Shown: positions 24,877 through 32,002 of the stretch, piece by piece | How positions within the stretch are numbered: position 1 is the first letter of the stretch | Layout: every line of letters starts with the position of its first letter | Assembly (NCBI RefSeq): GCF_025567385.1 | Contig: NZ_JAOQJU010000010.1 | Location: 1 to 64,000 of the forward strand | DNA: 64,000 nt | Source: Claveliimonas acetigenes | Lineage (GTDB): Bacteria; Bacillota; Clostridia; Lachnospirales; Lachnospiraceae | Direction of reading: 5' to 3' | Notes under the pieces: generated by a model | Seen by the model: only the letters and a program-made list of their open reading frames with translations | Told to the model about the DNA's origin: nothing | Databases searched by the model: none | Program-made: the position numbers and the translations under genes

Positions 24877-25177
24877 TTCCCTCACGCTCCCTTCGTTTCG
24901 CCCGTCCTCTGTTGGCACAGGCATGGCTGCAATATTTCCTCACTCTCCCATACTCCCGGCTTGCCAGAAATGGTTTTCCGCACTCCGGGCAAATAGCCGT
25001 CCGGGTGGATTTCCAGTTTTCCGGGTGCGGGTTTCTGTTCTTCCACGCATACCTGCAGGGTTCCGAGCAGAATATCCTTGGACGGCCTCTGCCGTTTGGC
25101 GTGACCGCCGCACCGCAGTTGGGGCAGAACCGTTTCGCCATATCCTCCAGCATCTGTGCTTCTGTATTTGCTTCCAT
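24866..25177 (-). CDS. zinc-finger protein with two CxxC/CxxxC knuckles, 103 aa
   Basis: Two treble-clef-like pairs: RFCPNCGAAVTPNGRGRPRI with FCSEPCRYAWKN, and AICPECGKPFLASREYGRVR with KYCSHACANRG. The second resembles the MYND/FCS-type fingers found next to phage terminase and HNH nucleases. Very basic C-terminus (RAKRREREG). Likely DNA- or RNA-binding. ATG at 25177 follows GGAGGG; an upstream in-frame extension lacks any site. Confidence 0.75.
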   Translation of the reverse strand: MEANTEAQMLEDMAKRFCPNCGAAVTPNGRGRPRIFCSEPCRYAWKNRNPHPENWKSTRTAICPECGKPFLASREYGRVRKYCSHACANRGRAKRREREGNEG

Positions 25178-25723
25178 CGTTGCCCCTCCTCCTATGTGGT
25201 TCATGCTGCACCGTTTCCATGCTGCGCCGTAACCCCGCCCATTTTGCGGAAAAATCCCAAAAAACACATAAAAAACAGTGAGGTAAATTTTCCTCCTGTC
25301 AGCATGGATGCCGCATGGGTCGTTCCTGTTTCATTCCAGATTTTCATGTTCCACCGGAACAAACAAAAACACACAAAAGTTCCCATTCTATCAAGGGATT
25401 TCATGTGTTTTGGTTCATTTCGGATATTTATAAGATGGGGGCTGGCAGTGCTGCCGTGCCTCTTCGTCTGCTGGTTTCATTTTGCGCCGTAACTGCCAGA
25501 CCCCCGGCCTATCAAATTCGCGGTTTTTTACGTTTGAGGGGGCGGCGGTCTCCGTGGCACTTCACCACAGAGAAGTAAACCCGGCCCCCGGCGGGCCCTT
25601 TCTGCCATAATGTACACAAGAAAAACCACGAAAATCTGTGTAGATTATGGCCTCGGATTTGCTGGATATATTCTGCTTTCAGAGGTAACATGACCGTACC
25701 GCAAAGAAAGGAGGCATGAACCT
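25178..25723. other. 545-base intergenic region with dyad 11, no confident gene
   Basis: No reading frame here has a believable start and composition. The stretch holds two copies of TGCGCCGTAAC (near 25222 and 25483), a GC-rich stem around 25574-25600, the operator-like dyad 11 at 25606-25649, and the promoter-like word TTTCAGAGGTAACATG at about 25676-25691 just before the plus-strand SymE-like gene. It looks like a control region between two divergent transcripts. Confidence 0.6.
25606..25649. promoter_or_regulatory. dyad operator-like element 11
   Basis: CATAATGTACACAAG at 25606-25620 faces CTGTGTAGATTATG at 25636-25649. The only copy followed by a plus-strand gene; downstream on the plus strand is GCTGGATATATTCTGC and then TTTCAGAGGTAACATG before the SymE-like start. 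Confidence 0.65.
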
Positions 25724-25909
25724 TTGAAAGAGAAACAGAAAAGGAACCGCCGCAGGAAAGTCTATTACACTTACCAGGGCAGGAACCTTTCTCCACAAAT
25801 ACGTCTGGAAGGGAAGTGGCTGGAGCAGCTTGGCTTCACAGCCGGCAGCTTCGTGTCCATCCAGTGTGAGGAAGGACGGCTGGTGATTAAGAAAGACACT
25901 GCTCAATAG
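25724..25909 (+). CDS. SymE-like small protein (possible type I toxin), 61 aa
   Basis: One of only a few plus-strand genes. KVYYTYQGRNLSPQIRLEGK and WLEQLGFTAGSFVSIQCEEG then RLVIKK match the SymE family fold (AbrB-like swapped beta). In E. coli SymE is a toxic, SOS-induced RNA-degrading protein kept in check by an antisense RNA. No antisense RNA is evident here. Start is the TTG at 25724, nine bases after AGGAGG; a closer ATG at 25716 runs into a stop. Its 3' end overlaps the HNH gene end on the other strand by 7 bases. Confidence 0.75.
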   Translation: MKEKQKRNRRRKVYYTYQGRNLSPQIRLEGKWLEQLGFTAGSFVSIQCEEGRLVIKKDTAQ

Positions 25910-26268
25910 GTGTAGGTCGGGTTGTTGTCTTCCGCCCGCGTCTTTTTATCATGACACTGCTTACATAAACTCCTCCAGTTGCTCCGGTCCCAGAACAGCT
26001 TTTGGTCGCCACGGTGTGGGGTGATGTGGTCAACCACTGTCGCCTTCACATACCGTGGCGGCTGTTTCTTCATACACAGCACACACAGCGGATGCGCCTG
26101 CAGGTATTCCCTGCTGGCTTTCTGCCATCTCTTTCCGTACCCGCGCTTTGCAGCTGACCGCACTTCTTCCGGGTGCAGTGCTTTGTGCTTTTCACAATAT
26201 TTCTGTCCGTAGGGGACAAGAGCCGCACATCCGGGATGTCTGCACGGTGTGTTTGGTCTATATGGCAT
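25903..26268 (-). CDS. HNH endonuclease, packaging-associated type
   Basis: 121 residues. N-term CRHPGCAALVPYGQKYCEKH zinc knuckle, then REYLQAHPLCVLCMKKQPPR, TVVDHITPHRGDQKLFWDRS and NWRSLCKQCHDKKT, the complete HNH core of phage head-morphogenesis nucleases that cooperate with terminase. In most relatives it sits next to terS; here it is 16.6 kb upstream in transcription order. ATG at 26268 has GGAGG with a 9-base gap; the frame upstream uses TTG and is not needed. Confidence 0.9.
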   Translation of the reverse strand: MPYRPNTPCRHPGCAALVPYGQKYCEKHKALHPEEVRSAAKRGYGKRWQKASREYLQAHPLCVLCMKKQPPRYVKATVVDHITPHRGDQKLFWDRSNWRSLCKQCHDKKTRAEDNNPTYTY

Positions 26269-26283
26269 TATTATCACCTCCAA

Positions 26284-26629
26284 TCAAAAATCGTCCACTT
26301 TTTTCTTTTTTCGTCCATTTTTTCTTTCAAACTGGACGATTCCATTTTTAAACAAATAAGCAACTAAACTATTGCCATTTCGTTCCTTGCTCTTTATAAT
26401 AACAATGAGTTAGATGCTCAACATTCTTCACAGTGTGCATCTCATCCACTGTTTTTACAAAAACGCTTCGCAATGTGCGGCACAGAAACATTGCTTAACA
26501 GATTCCGTTCATGACGGCAAGAATATCATGAACGTGTATGTTTAGCTTCCGCAAGCGACGGGGTGCTACAAAGCGTAGAATATCGCTTACTTGTATTCAA
26601 AAAAATTTTTTAATTCTGATTCATTCCTC
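26284..26629. other. 346-base AT-rich intergenic region between HNH gene and toxin-antitoxin
   Basis: Contains three copies of TCGTCCA (26291-26297, 26311-26317 and the inverted TGGACGA at 26333-26339), so AATCGTCCA at 26289-26297 pairs with TGGACGATT at 26333-26341. This is a plausible operator for the HNH gene on the minus strand. The rest (about 26380-26600) holds a short minus-strand open stretch ending CYYKEQGTKWQ, possibly a gene remnant. Base composition is lower in GC than the phage average. Confidence 0.5.
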
Positions 26630-26658
26630 TTGATAAAAAGCTCGCTTTCGCATATAAT
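26630..26658 (+). promoter_or_regulatory. promoter of the type III toxin-antitoxin RNA
   Basis: TTGATA at 26630-26635 and TATAAT at 26653-26658 are separated by exactly 17 bases, a near-consensus housekeeping promoter. The predicted start, about 26665, falls on the first base of the first hairpin of the RNA antitoxin. Confidence 0.85.
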
Positions 26659-26664
26659 ATAAGT

Positions 26665-26850
26665 GAAAGAAGAACTTTCTTCTTTCCTTCGCTAAATGAT
26701 GACGAGTGACGGTTCTGACTCGTCGGTAAAATAAAAACTGACCGAGCGAAGATGATGTGTGACGGTTCTGACACATCGGTAAAATAAAAATTGACCGAGC
26801 GAAGCGAAATCCCGGCGAGGTTGACTCCAACTAGTCGACCTCGCCTTTTT
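26665..26850 (+). ncRNA. tenpI: type III antitoxin RNA (TenpI/ToxI-like), two 53-nt tandem repeats
   Basis: The transcript starts with a hairpin (GAAAGAAG/CTTCTTTC, 26665-26686). Two 53-nt tandem repeats follow, at 26698-26750 and 26751-26803. Each contains a 7-bp stem around the invariant loop GACGGTTCTG: GACGAGT/ACTCGTC in the first and GATGTGT/ACACATC in the second. The two stems differ by paired, compensatory changes, which argues for a selected RNA structure. A terminator hairpin and the toxin gene follow. In type III systems the toxin cuts the array into single repeats that wrap around it as a neutralising RNA complex. Confidence 0.85.
26814..26850 (+). terminator. intrinsic terminator between antitoxin RNA and toxin gene
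   Basis: GGCGAGGTTGACT (26814-26826) pairs with AGTCGACCTCGCC (26833-26845) with one G-T wobble, followed by TTTTT. In type III systems a leaky terminator here lowers toxin mRNA relative to antitoxin RNA. Confidence 0.85.
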
Positions 26851-26870
26851 ATGTTGTGAGGTGTCGAAAA

Positions 26871-27344
26871 ATGGAATATGATTCAGAATTATCACTCCTG
26901 TCATCCAAATTTACCCAGGACTACCCTCCTGCTACATATCCTGAACTGATGCATAAGCACGGACGTCCTTATACCTGCCTGTTAATTGATTCACATGATG
27001 ATTACTTTATTTGTGTGCCGTTCCGCTCGTCTATCGGACACAAAAATGCATTCATGTTTACCGGGACTGCACGTTCAAAGAAAACGAAATCCGGTCTTGA
27101 CTATTCCAAAATAGCTATCATCAAAAACATTGATTACTTCGATTCAAACACAACAGCCCTTGTCGATCAGGACGAATATGCTGAAATGATGAGAAATCTT
27201 CCAACCATTGTTCAGGAAGCAAACGATTATGTGGATACATACATCAACCACGTCAATGGAACCTCGCCTATGCATCCACGGGCATTTTCACGAAAATATC
27301 AATATTCCACTCTGCCTTATTTTCACGATATTATGGGAATCTAA
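26871..27344 (+). CDS. tenpN: type III toxin, TenpN/ToxN-like endoribonuclease
   Basis: 157 residues. Core HKHGRPYTCLLIDSHDDYFI, CVPFRSSIGHKNAFMFTG and SGLDYSKIAIIKNIDYFD match the ToxN/AbiQ/TenpN superfamily, whose members cleave RNA and abort phage infection or stabilise replicons when the RNA antitoxin decays. ATG at 26871 is eight bases after GAGGTG; a GTG at 26856 overlaps the terminator exit and is less likely. On a phage it could exclude rival phages or act as an addiction module. Confidence 0.85.
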   Translation: MEYDSELSLLSSKFTQDYPPATYPELMHKHGRPYTCLLIDSHDDYFICVPFRSSIGHKNAFMFTGTARSKKTKSGLDYSKIAIIKNIDYFDSNTTALVDQDEYAEMMRNLPTIVQEANDYVDTYINHVNGTSPMHPRAFSRKYQYSTLPYFHDIMGI

Positions 27345-27372
27345 AAGCCTGCTATTGTCGCAGGCTTTTTTT
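27345..27372. terminator. bidirectional terminator between tenpN and metK
   Basis: AAGCCTGC (27345-27352) pairs with GCAGGCTT (27365-27372 on the last part GCAGGC 27360-27365) around a short loop TATTGTC, with a T-run after it on the plus strand and A-run giving T's on the minus strand. It serves the convergent toxin and metK genes. Confidence 0.75.
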
Positions 27373-28447
27373 ATTCCTCCCACGGAAGTCCGGGCTTCCC
27401 GAAGTGACCGTAGGCGGATACCAGGTTGTAGTCCACATCCAGGAGATGCAGCCGGTTAATAATCCCTCTTGGTGTCAGATCGTAGCTGTCATCCACATAA
27501 GCCTGAATGAAATCCAGCGGCTGATACTCTGTACCGAAGCAGTCCACGTTGACTGACACTGGCTGTTCCACCCCGATGGCATAAGCAATCTGTACCTCAC
27601 ACTGCTCCGCATATCCGGCCTGCACAATGTCACGGGCAATCTTCCGTGCCATATACGCTGCCGAACGGTCTACCTTACTTGGATCTTTCCCGGACAGCGC
27701 ACCGCCACCGATCCTGCCAATGCTGCCATAGGTATCACAGGCAAGTTTCCTTCCTGTCACACCACAGTCAGCAAAAGAGCCGCCGACCACAAACCGTCCG
27801 GTCGGATTGACCAGTTTCACGAAGTCACCATTCAGCCCGTACTCACAGGCCGCCAGCACCATCATCCCTTCGATGATATGGCGGAAATCGCTGACCTCCA
27901 CATCCGGGCTGTGCTGCACGGAGCAGAGGAAAGCGGTGATCCGCCCGCTACTGTAATCAAAACTGACCTGCGCCTTGGCATCTGCCCGGAACATCTTTGA
28001 CGGGTGGTTCTTCAAAAGCCGCAGGAACTTGGTCGCCACAGCAAACGTAACCGGAAGAAGTTCCGGCGTTTCATTGGTGGCATACCCGAACATGATGCCC
28101 TGGTCTCCGGCTCCGCCCTTATCCACACCAAGGGCGATGTCCGGGGACTGCTCCCTTACCATGAGGACAACATCCAGCGGGCTGATGATCTCTATCCTGC
28201 CGTATTCCGTCTTTCCCCTTCCGATACGCTCCAGCACATCATCCACCAGTCTCCGGTAGTCCGGCTGGTGCTTGCTGGTCAGTTCACCGGCAATGATCAG
28301 GCGGCTGTCCTTTAACAGACACTCAATCGCCACCCTGCTTTCTTTGTCATGTACCAGACAGTCCGTCACAATGGCATCTGCAACCTGGTCGCAGATTTTA
28401 TCGGGATGCCCGTCTGACACCTGTTCGCATGTTAAAATTCTGCTCAT
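27371..28447 (-). CDS. metK: S-adenosylmethionine synthetase
   Basis: 358 residues. Makes SAM from ATP and methionine. Family motifs: SRILTCEQVSDGHPDKICDQ at the start, DKGGAGDQGIMFGYATNETP, TGRFVVGGSFADCGVTGRKL and GRIGGGALSGKDPSKVDRSA. It is somewhat shorter than typical bacterial MetK (usually near 390), but active-site segments are intact. Two phage DNA methyltransferases are encoded just downstream, so it may feed them or counter SAM depletion. Start at 28447 follows GAGGAGAATTAAAACT. No SAM riboswitch pattern was seen upstream. Confidence 0.92.
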   Translation of the reverse strand: MSRILTCEQVSDGHPDKICDQVADAIVTDCLVHDKESRVAIECLLKDSRLIIAGELTSKHQPDYRRLVDDVLERIGRGKTEYGRIEIISPLDVVLMVREQSPDIALGVDKGGAGDQGIMFGYATNETPELLPVTFAVATKFLRLLKNHPSKMFRADAKAQVSFDYSSGRITAFLCSVQHSPDVEVSDFRHIIEGMMVLAACEYGLNGDFVKLVNPTGRFVVGGSFADCGVTGRKLACDTYGSIGRIGGGALSGKDPSKVDRSAAYMARKIARDIVQAGYAEQCEVQIAYAIGVEQPVSVNVDCFGTEYQPLDFIQAYVDDSYDLTPRGIINRLHLLDVDYNLVSAYGHFGKPGLPWEE

Positions 28448-28838
28448 AGTTTTAATTCTCCTCTCGTTTGGTTTATGTATCAAAGCAGGCGCCCTTTGCC
28501 CTTGCTCACCCTGTAGGATTCCCACAAAGCAAGCTGCCACAAAAGATGCCTGATATGGTCTCATATACTTTGTGGTAAGATATGATCCGTTACACACAAT
28601 GATCCGCCAATCGCAGGATCGGCATAAGAAAAACCGTTAACGCCATATCTCGTGCAAACCATTTGAATTCCTTTCATTTTCTTTTTGGGGCAACTTGTGG
28701 CAAGTAAAAACAGTAAAATATATAAAAGAAAATAATAAATAGAAAATACGGTTTTTACTTGCCACGTCCTGCCCCATATTTTTTCAAAGGGAACTTCCAT
28801 TTTTCAAAAATACTTAAAAGTGCTGGTAAATTGCTGGA
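28448..28838. other. 391-base intergenic region with candidate replication origin
   Basis: No convincing gene. The centre holds a long dyad, detailed in the next entry. The 28480-28600 part upstream of metK has no recognised riboswitch. A 38-codon open stretch (MKGIQMVCTRYGVNGFSYAD) near 28560-28680 lacks a ribosome site. The region lies right after the primase stop, a usual place for phage or plasmid origins. Confidence 0.5.
28687..28775. repeat. large dyad with AT-rich centre (possible origin of replication)
   Basis: GTGGCAAGTAAAAAC (28697-28711) and GTTTTTACTTGCCAC (28751-28765) are perfect 15-bp complements separated by 39 bases containing only five G or C. Outside them, GGGGCA (28687-28692) pairs with TGCCCC (28770-28775). 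Within the left arm GGGGCAACTT and GTGGCAAGTA look like two 10-bp direct repeats (iteron-like). Position beside the primase and the AT-rich melt zone fit an origin; a big transcription regulator site is the alternative. Confidence 0.5.
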
Positions 28839-31304
28839 CTACACAGGTTTAAACTCTTTTTTCGCATCCTGAAGCACATCGTTTTGTTCATCCTCTTCTC
28901 CAAGCTCCTGCTCCCGGAATCTGCATCCAATAATTAGAGAGGTCTTTTCTCCGCCATCTTTCGGTCTCCGGCGTTCAATTGTGAATCTCTTCTCCATTGC
29001 ATTTTTAAAGTTCTTCACATTTTCTGCATTATAGTTGTACTTCCTGCACCAGTCTGAGTAGAGCTTATATGCGGCGGCAGAACGAACCTCATACGCCTCC
29101 CCTTCTTCCAGCCACGCTTCAATAAACTGCCCGATACGGTCAGAATCATTCCGATAATCCTGGATTGCTTCTACCACAGCATTTGGGGATGCCAGCCTGA
29201 ACTTTCGGAATTCTTTATACCCCTCCAAACACCAGTTGAAGATTCCGGATAAATTTTCTTCTTCAGCAAACAGGGCTTTCAGCCCCTTATCCTGCTCTGC
29301 TTCTTCAAAATGGCGTTTAAAAGGGATAATCTTCAGGCGCCCGGAATCAAACAGCGTCATATCTGACACATTCGGCAGATAATTCGTGTTAATGAAAATC
29401 TTAAACACTGGTCTGAAATCAAAAGAGTTTTCATGCAGGTATCTGGCATTGATGGTGTCATTCCCCGTGAGCCTCTTAACCAGTGCGGCATTGAATGTAA
29501 TCTTTTTCTCCGGCTCCGAGATATTCACAAAACGGATACCCGCAAGACGGGCGATTTCTTCAGACGGTCCGGAGGCATTGGTGTTTCCAAACTTTGTAGA
29601 CAGCATCTCCGGATTAGAGGTTTTCCCATAGTCGCCCATGATTTTAAGAAATGTCTCCATTGTGGTACCTTTGCCATTTCGGGAAGTCGCGCCATAGAGA
29701 ATGAACATACATTCAAGTGATGTATCTCCTGTCAAAGCGTAACCCAGTGCCCGCTGAAGGTAAGATGCCAGTTCACTATCGTTACACATAACTTCGCTGA
29801 TAAATGAATTCCAACGCGGGCAGACCGCATTCGGATCATAGGCAATTCCGGATACCATCGTCAGGAAATCATCCGGCCTGTGCTCCCGGAACTCCATCGT
29901 CTGTAAATTAAGCGTACCGTTCTGACAATTAAACAAATGGGTACTGCGGTCAAAGGCTGACATGGGAATCGGATGCACTGACTTGGCATCCTCCACCATT
30001 GTTTTCCGGTTCTTTCTCAATTGCAGCTTCTGTACCCGTTTGATATAACGGTTACGGGTATCTTCATCCTTGATCTGAAGGGCGAATGTATACAGCTTAT
30101 CTGCCAGCAGCTTCGCAAGCTCCGCCACTTTCAGACCTCCCTCATCCGGCCGCCATATCCGCCCGTCATAGACATACCATATCCCACGGTCACGGTTATA
30201 TCGGGCAATGGGAAGAAAAAAATCAGCAAAGGCATTCCCGATGCCGATTTCATCCCGTCCATATCTTGGGTTGGAATGCGGTTTCATTTCCTCCAGTGTC
30301 AAGGTAATATTGGAAAGATCGGCCTGGAAATCAGCAGCTTTCTTCTGTTCTCTTTCCAAATCGGCAAAGTCCTCCTCCGCTCCATTGGAAATATTGTGTA
30401 CATCCACCGGCAGGTAAATCTGCTGGCAGGTTGCCACCGCATTGCGGATAGTAATCCCTCCATAAGTCGTACCTGCCTGTTTTCTGTCCCACTTCGGGCG
30501 CATCATGCCGGAAGTACGGAAAATACGGTCCATCTGTTCCTCATCGCATCCACACCAGAATGCCAGCATGGAGAGGAACCCCATATCCGCATCTGACTGG
30601 TTATCAAAGTATCTCTGCCAATTGCCGTTATAATAGTCGGTGAACCGTTCTCCATTGGCAGACTTTTTCGCATGTTCCAGTACCTGCTCATCTGTCAGAT
30701 AGGAACACGGCTCAATGTGTGTGTTCACCACCTGGGATTTCCGTTTCATGAACGTGTCCAGTACATTTTGGAGTGCTCCCATATCCGCCGGTACCGAACC
30801 TGCGCGGTACTGGTCCCCTGTGACGGTTACAAATCGGTTCGTTGCTCCCGGAAGATACACTTCCAGCCCATGCGTCCGATTATTGATGTAATAAATCGTC
30901 TTATCAAAAATGAAATCCGCATCCACATGGAAGAACCCACGAAGTCCGCTGCCGGACGGGGAACGTTCAAAGTATGCATCTTTAAAAACTCCCAGTACGG
31001 AAGCCGCCACGTCATTTAAGGTGCCGTCCTCCCGGATACAGTGGTCAATATCAATGGCACCAATGCCGGAGGAAACCCGGATTCCGATACCGTCATATCC
31101 GCCCATCGCAAAAGATTTCATTGCAGTGGCAAAATCTGAAAAAGTCTCCCCATTATTGCTTTGGGCCTTCTGCCCGGTAACGGGGTTATAAGGAACTTTC
31201 GTCAGGCGAGCAGACCTGCCTTTCCCCTTTTCTTTCTTCCATACGCAGAACCGGCAGGACTCTTTTAAATCCGCCGGGATGTTTACAAAATTAACTGTGC
31301 CCAC
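28839..31304 (-). CDS. phage/plasmid primase-helicase (AEP-like primase fused to SF3 helicase)
   Basis: 821 residues. N-terminal ~200 residues contain KVPYNPVTGQKAQSNNGETF, GIGAIDIDHCIREDGTLND and SPSGSGLRGFFHVD, the archaeo-eukaryotic primase-like pattern with an acid-His active site. The C-terminal half has ILYGATSRNGKGTTMETFLK (Walker A) and LKIIPFKRHFEEAE, as in DUF5906/D5-type superfamily 3 helicases. It would initiate and unwind phage DNA. Start is a GTG at 31304 with AAAGGAG upstream overlapping the PemK stop. Confidence 0.9.
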   Translation of the reverse strand: MGTVNFVNIPADLKESCRFCVWKKEKGKGRSARLTKVPYNPVTGQKAQSNNGETFSDFATAMKSFAMGGYDGIGIRVSSGIGAIDIDHCIREDGTLNDVAASVLGVFKDAYFERSPSGSGLRGFFHVDADFIFDKTIYYINNRTHGLEVYLPGATNRFVTVTGDQYRAGSVPADMGALQNVLDTFMKRKSQVVNTHIEPCSYLTDEQVLEHAKKSANGERFTDYYNGNWQRYFDNQSDADMGFLSMLAFWCGCDEEQMDRIFRTSGMMRPKWDRKQAGTTYGGITIRNAVATCQQIYLPVDVHNISNGAEEDFADLEREQKKAADFQADLSNITLTLEEMKPHSNPRYGRDEIGIGNAFADFFLPIARYNRDRGIWYVYDGRIWRPDEGGLKVAELAKLLADKLYTFALQIKDEDTRNRYIKRVQKLQLRKNRKTMVEDAKSVHPIPMSAFDRSTHLFNCQNGTLNLQTMEFREHRPDDFLTMVSGIAYDPNAVCPRWNSFISEVMCNDSELASYLQRALGYALTGDTSLECMFILYGATSRNGKGTTMETFLKIMGDYGKTSNPEMLSTKFGNTNASGPSEEIARLAGIRFVNISEPEKKITFNAALVKRLTGNDTINARYLHENSFDFRPVFKIFINTNYLPNVSDMTLFDSGRLKIIPFKRHFEEAEQDKGLKALFAEEENLSGIFNWCLEGYKEFRKFRLASPNAVVEAIQDYRNDSDRIGQFIEAWLEEGEAYEVRSAAAYKLYSDWCRKYNYNAENVKNFKNAMEKRFTIERRRPKDGGEKTSLIIGCRFREQELGEEDEQNDVLQDAKKEFKPV

Positions 31305-31310
31305 AAATTC

Positions 31311-31850
31311 TCACACTCCTTTGCCGCTAATACAGGCATTCCACCTGTCAGATATACGGCGTGACGTAATACCCAGATGCACCTCCACGGCCTTTTCAAT
31401 CTCATGTATTCTGTCCTCTCCAACATGCCCTACAAAACTTTTGAGGGCGCACTTGCCAATGGTAGTCACCTGCTCCGCCAGCACCATGGAAGGTTCAAGA
31501 CTAGGACAGTCTGACGCTTCCGTCAAAACATGCGTTGGAAGATATGCTTTTTTCTTCTTGGAAGTCATCGGCACGACTGTCACAGTACCGGAATGCCCGT
31601 TTGCCGTGTCATTGCTCATAATAAATACCGGCCGGCATCCTTCCTGGACACTTGTCCCCGGATGCTTCCCAAGCTCTGCAAACCAAATGTCACCACGATG
31701 TGGCCCCAAACTGCTCTGTTGTTCTGGCATTTCAAAATTTTCATCGCAGCCGGTATGTACTTGCTCCATTTTCATCGTTACCAGACGTTTTGCACCCGTT
31801 TTCATCTTTCTGGTATACGCAGATTTTTTCCTACGGTTTTTCCTGCCCAT
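31311..31850 (-). CDS. PemK/MazF-like toxin, 179 aa
   Basis: Residues ~50-170 carry GPHRGDIWFAELGKHPGTSV, QEGCRPVFIMSNDTANGHSG and VTVVPMTSKKKKAYLPTHV, the MazF/PemK endoribonuclease fold. The N-terminal ~45 residues (GRKNRRKKSAYTRKMKTGAK) form a basic extension absent from minimal MazF. No typical antitoxin gene lies next to it; its neighbours are the primase and a sigma-like regulator. Solo PemK-like genes are frequent in Firmicute phages and need not be toxic. ATG at 31850 follows GGAGGAGAA. Confidence 0.85.
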   Translation of the reverse strand: MGRKNRRKKSAYTRKMKTGAKRLVTMKMEQVHTGCDENFEMPEQQSSLGPHRGDIWFAELGKHPGTSVQEGCRPVFIMSNDTANGHSGTVTVVPMTSKKKKAYLPTHVLTEASDCPSLEPSMVLAEQVTTIGKCALKSFVGHVGEDRIHEIEKAVEVHLGITSRRISDRWNACISGKGV

Positions 31851-32002
31851 ATCATTTTTCTCCTCCTTCCATTCAATCACATAAGAAAAGCCAGAATGGA
31901 AACTGTCATGGCTGTTCCCGCTCTGGCTTTTTCGTTTGCTCTTGCGCATTATAATAATAGCATATCGCTTTGGTATCCCGGAGAGGGCAAAAAGGGACAC
32001 TT

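Noticed and set aside
25201..25404. 67-codon minus-strand open frame in the 25178-25723 gap
   Set aside because: Poor start context, odd composition (aromatic-rich runs) and no similarity to known small phage proteins.
26698..26803. Tandem repeats considered as a CRISPR or minisatellite
   Set aside because: Only two 53-nt units, no spacers, and paired stem changes with a promoter and toxin gene fit a type III antitoxin RNA.
28448..28600. SAM riboswitch upstream of metK
   Set aside because: No SAM-I, SMK or SAM-II pattern could be drawn from the sequence.
28561..28800. 79-codon minus-strand open frame upstream of metK
   Set aside because: It runs through the large dyad and AT-rich core and its only late ATG lacks a ribosome site. 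Treated as intergenic.
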